Positions 15,101 to 22,935 are shown, counted from the first letter of the stretch. The stretch: DNA of 38,454 bases from F23-B02 sp963613665 (GCA_963613665.1 CAVEAL010000021.1:1-38454), one strand, 5' to 3'. Notes: a model not told the origin generated them from the sequence alone. Translations and numbers: made by a program.

Positions 15101-16716
15101 CTCATTCCTATCAGTTTGCCAGCGGCAGCGGCTATCTGACGGGCATAGAACAGCTCGACATGACGACCGAGCTCGTACCCGAGGACTACGAGGATGTCTC
15201 GTGGTCGAGCAGCGGCGTGCGCGGCAAGGGCATATATGTGCTCGGCCCCGTGGAGGGCGGAACGCCCCTTACGGTGGACGATATACAGGTATCGTCCGAC
15301 AGCGTCGCTCCCGACGGCTTCGTGAGCGTTCAGGACTTCAAGACCCCGAACCGCACGGAGTCCCACAACCTCGGCTACCAGACGACCAACTCGAAATATA
15401 TCCAGAACGGAAAGAGCCTCACGCCGGTGTATATCTACCAGCGCACGGCGGCACCCCAGCAGGGAAAATACATCTCCTCGATCAGCGTTTCGACCTTCAC
15501 CATGAGCAAGGCGGCCGGAAGCTCGCTTTCCGAGTACACCGACGAGATGAAGACCCTTCTGAAGGCCTCCGGCAGCGATTACTGCATACAGAACCTCCTG
15601 TCGCAGTGTACCGACGAGATCATTCAGGCAAACGTAGCGCTCGACAGCTCGCAGAGCTTTTACGGAAATGCGAATGCCAAGCCGGAAACGGTGTCGTACA
15701 TAGGCGTGACGAGAACGAATGTGCAGTCCGATGCCATTACGGGCATAATAAGATATGTCACCGACAGTACCTCCGCACCCCCGACGATACAGCTCGGCAA
15801 GGTGACCTATATAAAGGCAGGAGACATGATACCCGATCCGAAGGGCTCGTATTATCTTTACTATACGACCGCATCCGGAACAAACCCCGGCATGCCGATA
15901 ACGGATATCAGCGTGAGCTCGGATGTTTTTGAGACAAACTGTGCGACGACCATGTCGTTGAAGCTCGACAGCTCCGGCGCGTACACCGCTCTTTACGGAG
16001 ACGTCGATGCATCTGCCTTCATCCACATGAGCTATGAGGATACGGCGACGATGATGGGCGCGATATATATCGGTCACGGCAAGACCGCAAAGGAGGCACA
16101 GGCAAACCTCCTGAGCCTCGGCTGCAACATATGCGTGAATCTCGATATAAACAGGGGAACAGGCGGCGAATACATCTATATCGGCTACTCGAGATATACC
16201 CTGACCAGATCCGAGGTCAATAAGGGCGTTGCGAGAAAGGCCGTCAGGGATATCATCCTGACAGTCGGCCAGCCGCATCAGAAGACCATCACCGTAGACG
16301 GCATTGTTTATGAGAGCGCACGCGACGAATATACCTCGGCTGAGGATGCAGACGGAACGAAGGCCGTATCCCTCAACTCGGGCAGCGGAGGCAAGCAGAT
16401 ATATCTGTACTACACCACGACCGCGACAAAGGACACCGCCTATACGATCGCAAAGCTCGGCCTTGCCTGCAAGGATTACGGCATGATAAACGACGACTAC
16501 AACACATGGGAGCACGTTCTCGACGTTAACGGGAACCGCGTGAACCTCAACGAGGGCGTAGTCGCGGTGACGGACGGCGGCGATCACATAACGGACAACA
16601 GAGTGTATCTCTATGCAAGCCGCACCGATAACGCCGTCAGGGAGGACCGTAAGGTCGATATGAATGCGCTCAACCGTGAGTTTGTGGCCTACGACGTTTA
16701 TATGAAGGGGGCGTGA
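12121..16716 (+). CDS. Giant exported MABP-like repeat protein (1531 aa)
   Basis: AAGGAGG site inside the end of the previous gene. A signal peptide (~8-35) leads to a first MABP-like repeat at ~41-110 (YISEVQVF to IYIVGYKTTTNPDEAITDIS). A helical acidic region (~110-450) precedes a large hydrophobic block (~455-545, three to four segments), then FTPIPSVMFDV and NINGDNARRWNALYT (~581), as in the 742/744-aa proteins. Beyond that are at least six further repeat units, marked by YLGYTTTTNASDAVTDIRI (~731), ICYTTTHNPYRAI (~925), YLYYTTASGTNPGMPITDIS (~1245), DINRGTGGEYIYIGYSR (~1350), GSGGKQIYLYYTTT (~1425) and VYLYASRTDN (~1494). Unlike its paralogs it lacks a C-terminal membrane helix. 'DLN.G.GG..IYL.Y' followed by 'ITDI' is the MABP beta-prism signature as I know it. 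Substrate and role are unknown. Confidence 0.75.
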   Translation: MTENRKLHFITASICLLLVFALLFTDVGNALAVTAENDSKYISEVQVFSGSSLAEAIKSCEAEGYVAVKNNINRTESGDSTDNGIYIVGYKTTTNPDEAITDISLLQMNGGYQYCTYSDIAERAMEKLGNIPTEISDAINEFAANYSAGSPAAVSAVKVLNCYHIDELSGMKLGDYMVSGSCTADFVKKLLSRANTSVVTAFCNALVPGVADYGEDNWASRVSASTVQAELAEGDNDNKLDSQYKVLAKELTDSLQSFAQSYTAAAERYAASGGKVETSVSDESETELNEQTVEDVSSGGEIETEDGDVLFLTAYDMLNQYSYDETTRLGDYIVALGNSSYDESANLRKIYPLVDSLTDGQLAMMRMCGVAFSAIYLSNDSSLIDEAEKQVTAIKEEISSQIGTDSMSIWVGTDQTAFEQKVAVTKDAYRANSAGQIYNTLTTPDGIDNFLSRAMTMVSIVSGVFGLAACITHLATWAISTIFFASAFTGSVSAWAVCCAGIGVSALSTIFGVLGCAMIVLSYVAFAAMIIVVIALLIKYLWDSFHDDDEETFTPIPSVMFDVADNRYIRYDAVEQNGSPANINGDNARRWNALYTSKSSHAGDPIQSSQLDDLITVQYNDNSVPQGYKAVKCFGEVGAANLNANSRSDSCSVYMFCRTTSKIINEGEEQDKEPDTDGTEVKNDGQYISKLSLSVESSETAAKAALTKSGYYVLDVNLTPVTASLKKYTYLGYTTTTNASDAVTDIRISARNSSASFLYGSASYTACGTTPTGDTLYYTSYKSAGSPILADLLVKYSLDDIPEGYEPINLFCGGNAYNLNVGSEIDNTVERHHRSQTNEHWNDKGVYLYFKPSVAYTSGEEYISGIVLVAGNGSGELGNSADDYINALKLQKFDLSLTHAAKMKLPSDVHGMVSEDRWATNVETYICYTTTHNPYRAIYGIRSYTSAPGNLSVPVFLGTSSNGAYAVCDVMFELPYLVSGGSAAKYYMRGIYETHSYQFASGSGYLTGIEQLDMTTELVPEDYEDVSWSSSGVRGKGIYVLGPVEGGTPLTVDDIQVSSDSVAPDGFVSVQDFKTPNRTESHNLGYQTTNSKYIQNGKSLTPVYIYQRTAAPQQGKYISSISVSTFTMSKAAGSSLSEYTDEMKTLLKASGSDYCIQNLLSQCTDEIIQANVALDSSQSFYGNANAKPETVSYIGVTRTNVQSDAITGIIRYVTDSTSAPPTIQLGKVTYIKAGDMIPDPKGSYYLYYTTASGTNPGMPITDISVSSDVFETNCATTMSLKLDSSGAYTALYGDVDASAFIHMSYEDTATMMGAIYIGHGKTAKEAQANLLSLGCNICVNLDINRGTGGEYIYIGYSRYTLTRSEVNKGVARKAVRDIILTVGQPHQKTITVDGIVYESARDEYTSAEDADGTKAVSLNSGSGGKQIYLYYTTTATKDTAYTIAKLGLACKDYGMINDDYNTWEHVLDVNGNRVNLNEGVVAVTDGGDHITDNRVYLYASRTDNAVREDRKVDMNALNREFVAYDVYMKGA

Positions 16717-16719
16717 GCC

Positions 16720-18039
16720 GTGAAAAGGATGAAAAAAGCGACCGCGCTGCTGTGTGCGGTGCTCCTGGCGACAGCGCTGGCACTGCCGCAGCCCTCGCTC
16801 GCGGCAAACGGCACAGCCGACGGGGTGAGTGAATATGTCTACACGGTAAACATCAAGGTCAGCAACCCCTGCGACTCCACGAGCATGGACAGGGACGCCG
16901 TGAATATTCTGCGCTTTGACTACTATTACAAGGGGCAGAACGGCTATCAGAGCGAAAAAAGCGAGCGCTTCGACATGTCGTGGAACGGCAGCGCAAATAA
17001 CAATGCCGACTTCCTCAAGGAGCATTTCATAAGGCCGAACGACAACGAATACTATACGAGCTATGAGCTGACGCTTCCCGGCAAGCTCAGCAGGATAGAT
17101 ATCCTGCTCAACATGGACGGCGGCGAGCGCCTGTCCTTTGAGGTGCAGAGCGTCTACTGCAACGGCAAGCGGATAAACAGCAACACCGACTATGTCTCCT
17201 CGGCGTACAACGACTCCTCGGCGAGCATATACTGCTCGATGGAGAGCTCGGTCATCGACGAGAGCAGCTCCCCCTATTTTATCGAATACGGCGGTGAGGG
17301 GCTCACCGAAAAGGAGATGAGCGAGCTTGCCGCCGGTATCGGCAGCGCGGCGGAGTACGCCGGCCAGTTCAGGGATCAGTACAACGCGGTGATCGACACG
17401 GCAGTTCTCAAAAACTGCGTCTCGGACTCCGACGGCGATATAAATCAGGCCTATGCCCACAGCGATGAGGAGAGCATGTACAGATACACCTTCTATTTCA
17501 ATGTGGAAAACCCCATAGATCTCAGCAACGCCGATAATGATGAGGTGGAGACCTTTTATATCGAGATGAGCTATATCGACAAAAACGGCTGCGGCAGTGC
17601 AAAGACCTATAAGCTCGACATGTCCTACAGCTCATCGCTCAAGCGGAACCTGAACCAGAAATATCTCAGCTGCTTTGAAAGCTACGGCGATGACGGCTAC
17701 AAGACGCAGTTTTCCGTCTGGGTGCCGGGCATCGTCACCGAGGTCAGGAGCAGGCTCAATATGAGCGGCGAAAAGCTGACTGTCAGGTTTGACAGGATAA
17801 CGCTCGGCTCGATCGCGGTAAACACGGAAAGAGACTATGTGTCCTCGGTGTTTTACGATTCCGACGCCACGATAAAGTGCATCGTCCCGGCAGCGCAGAT
17901 AGCCCTCGGGGGAGGCAGCCTGCCGGAAAGCTACGGCGCGGAGCTCAGGGATCAGTACGGCGCGCTCGTTTCCGAGACGCTGTATGAAAGGGCAAAGTCA
18001 GATCCGCAGAGATACATTTATCATCAGCAGATAACGTAA
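16720..18039 (+). CDS. Exported two-repeat protein, last gene of surface operon (439 aa)
   Basis: The GTG start four bases after the previous stop has GGGGG nine bases upstream. A signal peptide (~1-29, ending SLAANG) leads to two halves of the same plan. Half 1 at ~38-230 has YVYTVNIKVSNP, RFDMSWN and DYVSSAYNDSSASIYC, and half 2 at ~253-425 has YRYTFYFNVENP, KLDMSY and DYVSSVFYDSDATIKC; each ends in a similar 'LRDQY..(L/V)...' helix. The strand pattern loosely recalls a PLAT/C2-like beta-sandwich, with low confidence. There is no membrane helix or wall-sorting motif, so it may be secreted freely or bind the partner proteins. It is followed by the terminator at 18057-18095. Confidence 0.7.
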   Translation: MKRMKKATALLCAVLLATALALPQPSLAANGTADGVSEYVYTVNIKVSNPCDSTSMDRDAVNILRFDYYYKGQNGYQSEKSERFDMSWNGSANNNADFLKEHFIRPNDNEYYTSYELTLPGKLSRIDILLNMDGGERLSFEVQSVYCNGKRINSNTDYVSSAYNDSSASIYCSMESSVIDESSSPYFIEYGGEGLTEKEMSELAAGIGSAAEYAGQFRDQYNAVIDTAVLKNCVSDSDGDINQAYAHSDEESMYRYTFYFNVENPIDLSNADNDEVETFYIEMSYIDKNGCGSAKTYKLDMSYSSSLKRNLNQKYLSCFESYGDDGYKTQFSVWVPGIVTEVRSRLNMSGEKLTVRFDRITLGSIAVNTERDYVSSVFYDSDATIKCIVPAAQIALGGGSLPESYGAELRDQYGALVSETLYERAKSDPQRYIYHQQIT

Positions 18040-18056
18040 AATTCAGCATCAGACGC

Positions 18057-18095
18057 AAAAAGACAGTGCAGAGTAAGATCAGCACTGTCTTTTTT
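18057..18095 (+). terminator. Terminator of the surface operon, dispersed copy 2
   Basis: AAAAGACAGTGC pairs with GCACTGTCTTTT and is followed by a T run, 18 bases after the stop of the 439-aa gene. It is a member of the four-copy hairpin family (63, 18057, 20263, 29756). Confidence 0.85.
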
Positions 18096-18109
18096 AAGCC
18101 GTGTTTTGC

Positions 18110-18221
18110 TTAGTCTTCATGCGAAACGTTAAGGTTTATGCCAACGTCTCCGGTCGGGCACCCGCAGCAAACGTATAGGTACAGCCTCAATGCGCCTCTG
18201 AAAATACGCCTCCGAAAAGCC
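18110..18221. repeat. Intergenic palindromic repeat, partial copy
   Basis: Contains CATGCGAAACGTTAAGG, GGTCGGGCACCCGCAG and AACGTATAGGTACAGCCT followed by AATGCGCCTCTGAAAA. The same pieces recur at 20008-20207, 20330-20545, 29641-29705, 35223-35536 and 38395-38454. No gene is seen in this 18040-18293 gap. Confidence 0.6.
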
Positions 18222-18250
18222 TTGATAAAACGGAGGGGATATAGTAAAAT
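18222..18250 (+). promoter_or_regulatory. Promoter of the DUF4127 lipoprotein gene
   Basis: TTGATA at 18222-18227, a 17-bp spacer and TAAAAT at 18245-18250, 43 bases before the start codon. Confidence 0.6.
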
Positions 18251-18293
18251 TTTCATTACGGTATAAAAATATTGAAGCGACTAAGGAGACACC

Positions 18294-20009
18294 ATGAAAA
18301 AACGCTTACTGGCCGGAGCGCTCGCGCTGCTGTGCCTTGCAGGATGCTCGTCGCCCGTGCCCGATCCGCAGAGCCTGCCGACCGAGGGCGGCAGCGGCAC
18401 GACCGTGGCCTACGTCCCGCTGGACGACCGACCCGTCAACACCGACAGGGTGGCGTATCTGGCAGGCTCGCTGGGCTATGAGCTCGTCATGCCGGACGAG
18501 GAGGACTGCCGCACACGGCTCGACGATCAGCCGCTCGGCGAAAGCGGGCTTAAATACGGCGACCGCGCCGCGCTGTACGAGTGGGTGCTCGCGCAGGAGG
18601 CAGCCGGCTGTGACCGCTACATTCTGTCGCTCGACCAGCTGCTGTCCGGCGGGCTTGTCAACTCGCGCTGCTTTACAGGCGAGGCCGTCACGCTTTCCGA
18701 CGGCACTGTTATGAACGAGACCGAGCTCGTGCAAAGCCTGCTTGCGGCGCTGTCCGCGCCGGAGAATGAGATATGGCTGCTCGACACGGTCATGCGCCTC
18801 GCGCCGACGGTCGGCTACGACGGCAACACGCTCGAGGACTACAGCTCGCTGCGCGAATACGCCATGCAGGAGCGGCCGGGGCTTGACGGCGACGCGCTTA
18901 CGATCGAAAACATCGTCAAGAACTACCCGTTTTCAAAGGACGGCGAGGTAATACCCTATGATGAGGCGGTCACGAGCGTATACTTTCAGGCCCGTGCTCG
19001 AAAGCTGGAGCTCATAAAATGCGCGCTCGATGCCTCCGAGGGCATGGACAATGTGCGTTTTCTCGTCGGTATTGACGACTCCGCGCCGTCTGCGAGCATC
19101 CAGACCAACGAGCTCAAATGGCTGCGCCGGGAGATAGACGGCCGCGGCGCGGTGCTCTCGGGTGCGGATGAGGACGGCATGCTGGCCGTGTGCAAAATGT
19201 ATGCAGAGCTCGATTATGACGGTGCGCTGCCGGAGGTGTACGTCCGCTGCTTCGGCGGCGGCGAGGACCTGACGTCGAGCGCCTACGACCACGAGTCGCT
19301 CGGGGAGATCATCACGGCGCACCTCGACTATCTCGGCCTGAGCAAAGCCGAGTCTCCCGACGGCGGCAATGTGCTCGAGCTTATTGCGCTCACAAAGCCC
19401 GCCGATGAGAGTAAAAAGAGCCGCTATATCAGCGATGCCGTCGCCGTACTGCGCGAAAATGAAAAAAACGGCACGCCCACAATGCTCATGGACGCGGCCA
19501 ACAATCAATATGGCACCGAGTTTCAGGAAAAGCTTGTGCGGAACACGCAGCTCGGCTTTCTGCTGGGCTATGCCGGATACTACGACCTCGCAAACGCAAC
19601 GGGCATCACGCTGGCAAACGGCGTGGCGCGCTGGCTCTGCCTCGCGCAGGGAGGCCCTGAAACGCAGGCTCAGCTCGACGACTTCCGCCGCACGCTCGCC
19701 GACTCGCTCATCAAGGATATCTGCTACAAGAACGATACAAAGATCGAGCTCGACCGGTACATCCGCAGCGAGCTCGGCGGCGATCCCGATAATTTCTGCC
19801 GCAGCGGCACCGCGGCGCAGCTTGTGCTGGACAAGGCTCAAACGCTCCTGTCCGACAGCTCCGCTCCGGTGCTCAAAAACCTTGCGCGCAGTGTGTACCT
19901 GACCGATCTTGACGGCAGCACCGCAGGCTTCGGTACCCTGACGATAAGCGGTCTGAGCTTCCCCTGGCTGCGTATCTTTGAACTCCGTTTCTGTTTGGAG
20001 GCGAATTGA
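18294..20009 (+). CDS. DUF4127 family lipoprotein
   Basis: 571 aa, with AAGGAG seven bases upstream of the ATG. The N-terminus is a lipoprotein signal (MKKRLLAGALALLCLAGC, lipobox LAGC, Cys18) followed by a short linker. The mature part starts with VAYVPLDDRPVNTDRV, the hallmark of DUF4127, and includes DQLLSGGLVNSR and TPTMLMDAANNQYGTEF as expected. The family occurs widely in Firmicutes as cell-surface or secreted proteins of unknown biochemical role, so I assign none. The length is about normal. It is monocistronic by context: own promoter before it, and a terminator hairpin and intergenic repeats after it. Confidence 0.85.
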   Translation: MKKRLLAGALALLCLAGCSSPVPDPQSLPTEGGSGTTVAYVPLDDRPVNTDRVAYLAGSLGYELVMPDEEDCRTRLDDQPLGESGLKYGDRAALYEWVLAQEAAGCDRYILSLDQLLSGGLVNSRCFTGEAVTLSDGTVMNETELVQSLLAALSAPENEIWLLDTVMRLAPTVGYDGNTLEDYSSLREYAMQERPGLDGDALTIENIVKNYPFSKDGEVIPYDEAVTSVYFQARARKLELIKCALDASEGMDNVRFLVGIDDSAPSASIQTNELKWLRREIDGRGAVLSGADEDGMLAVCKMYAELDYDGALPEVYVRCFGGGEDLTSSAYDHESLGEIITAHLDYLGLSKAESPDGGNVLELIALTKPADESKKSRYISDAVAVLRENEKNGTPTMLMDAANNQYGTEFQEKLVRNTQLGFLLGYAGYYDLANATGITLANGVARWLCLAQGGPETQAQLDDFRRTLADSLIKDICYKNDTKIELDRYIRSELGGDPDNFCRSGTAAQLVLDKAQTLLSDSSAPVLKNLARSVYLTDLDGSTAGFGTLTISGLSFPWLRIFELRFCLEAN

Positions 20010-20207
20010 GGCTGTGCCTATACGTTTATTGCGTGAACCCGGTATCGAAACGACGGAGGAAACAAAAACGTTTCGCGTAATGCAAGTACGCAGTAATGTT
20101 AAGCATCTTGCCTTCCTCTGTCACGGTTTTTACCGCAGCTTCCGGTCGGGACACCGCAAAAACCGTATCGGTACTGCGCGGCAGCGCCTCTGAAAAGCCT
20201 TGAGGGG
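20008..20207. repeat. Intergenic palindromic repeat, long copy
   Basis: Begins TGAGGCTGTGCCTATACG, contains AAACGTTTCGCG, and ends with a ~60-bp block (20147-20207) that is nearly the exact reverse complement of 38395-38454. The 20010-20554 gap holds this repeat, a terminator hairpin and a further repeat copy, with no gene. Confidence 0.7.
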
Positions 20208-20262
20208 AAGGTGTCGGCGACAGCCGACGGATGAGGTGTTATCAATATCCAATATCTAATAT

Positions 20263-20302
20263 AAAAAAGACAGTGCAGACTAATATCTGCACCGTCTTTT
20301 TT
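20263..20302. terminator. Terminator hairpin, dispersed copy 3
   Basis: AAAAAAGACAGTGCAGA pairs with TCTGCACCGTCTTTTTT (one G-T pair). It lies between converging genes, so it can serve DUF4127 on the plus strand and ybaB on the minus strand. Confidence 0.7.
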
Positions 20303-20329
20303 CATAGCTTCGGTTTTTACACTTCTTCT

Positions 20330-20545
20330 ATCCAGCTTCCCCTCAAGGGGAAGCCAGCCGCTCGCCGCGGCGGGTGTTTCGCATGAAGACTAAGCAAAAC
20401 ACAGCTGCTGTTGCCCGGCCAAAACTACCGTCATTCTCTGTAGAAAACTTATCTTGCCTGTTCCGCCTGTCACGGTTTCCTGAGCAGCCTCCGGTCGGGA
20501 TACCGGAGATAAACGTATCCGCAGGTGCCTTAATGCGCCGCTGAA
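20330..20545. repeat. Intergenic palindromic repeat, third copy
   Basis: Contains the hairpin CTTCCCCTCAAGGGGAAG, then TTTCGCATGAAGACTAAGCA (seen in reverse complement at 18105-18124), CCGGTCGGGATACCGG and AATGCGCCGCTGAAAA. It shares these pieces with the other copies but in a rearranged, longer form. Confidence 0.6.
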
Positions 20546-20554
20546 AATGTGCTG

Positions 20555-20881
20555 TCAGAAAGGAAAGCCCATGGGGGTGAGCTTGCTCATGGCCTGATTG
20601 GTCGCGTTCTCGCTCTGCGTGATCGCCTCGTTGACCGCGGCGACGATCATATCCTGAAGCATCTCGAGATCGTCGGGATCGACCGCAGAGGGGTCTATCT
20701 CGATGCTCTTGAGTGCGCGGGTGCCGATCATGGTCGCCTTGACGGCGCCGCCGCCGACGGTGGCGACAAACTCCTTGTTCTCGAGCTCCTGCTGCATTTT
20801 CATAAACTCTTCCTGCATCTTCTGGGCCTGCTTCATCATGTTGCCGCCGCCCATTGCGCCGCGAAATCCGCCTTTTGCCAT
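20555..20881 (-). CDS. ybaB: YbaB/EbfC family nucleoid-associated protein
   Basis: 108 aa, with GGAGGAATTTTAAT before the ATG at 20881. The Met/Gln-rich N-terminal helix (MMKQAQKMQEEFMKMQQELE) and the conserved block GGGAVKATMIGTRALKSIEID, followed by DLEMLQDMIVAAVNEA, are diagnostic of the YbaB DNA-binding family (tweezer-like dimer on the nucleoid). It lies 21 bases downstream of dnaX, as in many bacteria. In many of those genomes recR follows, but here the next sequence is intergenic repeat and no recR is present. Confidence 0.95.
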   Translation of the reverse strand: MAKGGFRGAMGGGNMMKQAQKMQEEFMKMQQELENKEFVATVGGGAVKATMIGTRALKSIEIDPSAVDPDDLEMLQDMIVAAVNEAITQSENATNQAMSKLTPMGFPF

Positions 20882-20902
20882 ATTAAAATTCCTCCTAAAT
20901 AA

Positions 20903-22600
20903 TTATACGAAACGAGTTTCCTTGAATTTTCTGAGTTCTTCGATATCTCTTCTGGGCTTGCTGTTATCCTCATGCAGCTCAGCTATCGTGATCTTCAGGC
21001 TGCGTCCCGTGACTGCGGCCGCCGCCTCACGCAGGCGCATGAGGACCGCCTGATTGTTCACGGCATTGAAGAAAAATCCGGGTACCACCTCGAGCGCGAG
21101 CGTGTCAAAGCTTACGCTGCAGCGCGTCTGCGCTGGGTTTGAAAGTATCGGTATCACGCCGCGCGGAAGCGCCTCCTCGGCCTTCTCCACTATCGCCGCC
21201 CACAGCGCGTCGTTATCCTGCGGCGCATCCGCGGCGCTTGCCGGAGCGTCGGGGTTAAGCTCCACGGGCGACGCCTTGTCGAGCAGATCGTCCTCCGGCT
21301 GATACTCGGCAAAATCGAAGGGGTCGAGCTCGTCTGCCGGATCGGGCTCGTACTGCGGCCTCGGCTCCGGCGGCTCGTCGGGTTCAAATAGTGCCTCGTC
21401 GAGCGTGGAGCGGAACTCCTCATCGTCATCCGCTGCGGGCTCCGCCCTGTGCAGCGGCGCGTGCTTCATGTCCTCCTCGATGCGCGACACCCTTGCGCGG
21501 AGCTCGTCAAGCCCCTCGCTCAGCCGCGGATCGCACAGAGCTATTATGCACAGCTCCGCCGTGAGCTTTGCACTCTTCGAGTCGCGGATCTTCAGCAGAC
21601 TGTCCGACACCGTGTTTATGCGGTTTATGAGCTCGGCTCCGGTGAGCTTTTTGCAGAAAACATTCAGAATATCGCGGCTGAAGCGGCCGGATATGAGGTC
21701 CGCGCCCGCCTTCGGCGCTACCGACAGCATGAGGCAGTCGCGCAGGAGCGTGTTGAGCTCATACAGCAGCGTCGCGGGATCCTTGCCGTCGTGCCACAGG
21801 CTGTCGAAGAGCCTGAGCGCCTCGTCGGTATTGTGCCTGACCGCGTAGTCGAGCAGCTGCGCCGTGCGCCTGTTTCCGGTCAGCCCCATCGCCGAGTACA
21901 CGGCGCCGGTGTCGATATCGCTCTCGCCCGAGCACTGGTCGAGCAGCGACAGCGCATCGCGCATACCGCCCTCGGCGAGCCCCGCAATGAGCTCTGCGGC
22001 GCTGCGCTCGAGCTTTAAGCCCTCGCACTGTGCGACGTGCTCGAGATGTCCGGCGATCAGCTGCGCGTCAAGGCGCTTGAAGCTGTGCCGCTGGCAGCGC
22101 GAGAGTATCGTCGCCGGTACCTTGTTGAGCTCCGTCGTTGCGAGGATGAACACCAGATGCTCCGGCGGCTCCTCGAGGATCTTCAGCAGCGCGTTGAACG
22201 CCGCGGTAGAGAGCATATGCACCTCGTCGATGATGTACACGCGCTTTTTGACCGAGACGGGGGAGAACACGGCCTCCTCGCGCAGCTGGCGGACGTTGTC
22301 CACGCCGTTGTTGGACGCGGCGTCGATCTCCACAACGTCCATGATGCTGCCGTCCTCGATGCCGAGGCAGGCGGGACATCTGCAGCAGGGATTGCCGTTT
22401 TCCGGGCTGGAGCAGTTGAGCGCCTTTGCGAGGATCTTCGCGCAGGTGGTCTTGCCCGTGCCGCGCGTGCCGATGAAAAGATACGCGTGCGAGGTGCGCC
22501 CAGTGGCTATCTGATTTTTAAGCGTTTCCGTAATGTGCTTCTGCCCGACGACCTCGTCAAAGGTCTTGGGCCGCCATTTTCGATATAAAGCCTGATACAT
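20903..22600 (-). CDS. dnaX: DNA polymerase III subunit gamma/tau
   Basis: 565 aa from the ATG at 22600 (MYQALYRKWRPKTFDEVVGQ, the standard N-terminus). A longer in-frame start at 22675 would run into the SRP RNA and is rejected. It is the clamp-loader ATPase of the replisome: Walker A GTRGTGKT (~44-51), a zinc-binding group CCRCPACLG, DEVHMLS in Walker B, and the sensor-1 region LATTELNKVPATILSRCQR. The C-terminal third is acidic and Pro-rich (PDEPPEPRPQYEPDPADE), followed by a tau-like domain. I see no obvious slippery A-run for programmed frameshifting, so a full-length tau form is likely. The gene lies just downstream of the SRP RNA. Confidence 0.95.
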   Translation of the reverse strand: MYQALYRKWRPKTFDEVVGQKHITETLKNQIATGRTSHAYLFIGTRGTGKTTCAKILAKALNCSSPENGNPCCRCPACLGIEDGSIMDVVEIDAASNNGVDNVRQLREEAVFSPVSVKKRVYIIDEVHMLSTAAFNALLKILEEPPEHLVFILATTELNKVPATILSRCQRHSFKRLDAQLIAGHLEHVAQCEGLKLERSAAELIAGLAEGGMRDALSLLDQCSGESDIDTGAVYSAMGLTGNRRTAQLLDYAVRHNTDEALRLFDSLWHDGKDPATLLYELNTLLRDCLMLSVAPKAGADLISGRFSRDILNVFCKKLTGAELINRINTVSDSLLKIRDSKSAKLTAELCIIALCDPRLSEGLDELRARVSRIEEDMKHAPLHRAEPAADDDEEFRSTLDEALFEPDEPPEPRPQYEPDPADELDPFDFAEYQPEDDLLDKASPVELNPDAPASAADAPQDNDALWAAIVEKAEEALPRGVIPILSNPAQTRCSVSFDTLALEVVPGFFFNAVNNQAVLMRLREAAAAVTGRSLKITIAELHEDNSKPRRDIEELRKFKETRFV

Positions 22601-22640
22601 GATCGTTACCCTTGTATCCGATAAATAGAATGCGGCCCTT

Positions 22641-22920
22641 GACAAGACTGCACACCCAACTTTGAAAACTGACATATGCCCGTTACGCCGGCAGCCGGCT
22701 CAGAACCGGCACCCTCACGGCACACGAAAAACACCGCTTAATGCTGCTCGGTTCCCCGCCTGACATGGTTCACGGGTTTCCGTTGCGCGAGACCGGCTCG
22801 TCAACGCTGCTTACCGGGGTCAGACGACACATGACAGATCCTATGTTGGGAATTCATTCCTGCTGTAGCGGATTGCAGGTTACAGGGCACCGCTGGCTCC
22901 CCAACTAGTGCAGCCTTGTC
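22641..22920 (-). ncRNA. ffs: Signal recognition particle RNA, large Gram-positive type
   Basis: The ends pair over a long stem: GACAAGGCTGCAC at the 5' end (22920 downward) with GTGCAGTCTTGTC at the 3' end (22653-22641). The helix 8 core is present on the minus strand: ACCATGTCAGG, a GGAA tetraloop closed by CGG/CCG, then AGCAGCATTAAG, the binding site of Ffh. Length of ~280 nt fits the Bacillus/Clostridium type with an Alu-like domain. Its location upstream of dnaX is the usual one in Firmicutes. Confidence 0.93.
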
Positions 22921-22935
22921 AAAAGCCGCAAGCGT

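Noticed and set aside
15001..17460. Very long open frame on the minus strand (819 codons) opposite the 1531- and 439-aa genes
   Set aside because: Low-complexity His/Arg/Val/Ala-rich product with no motif or ribosome site. It is an antisense frame kept open by the codon bias of the real genes.
20903..22600. Programmed frameshift in dnaX
   Set aside because: No A-rich slippery heptamer with a following hairpin was evident at the expected place.
22601..22675. N-terminal extension of dnaX to an ATG at 22675
   Set aside because: It would translate the 3' end of the SRP RNA. The family start is the Met at 22600.
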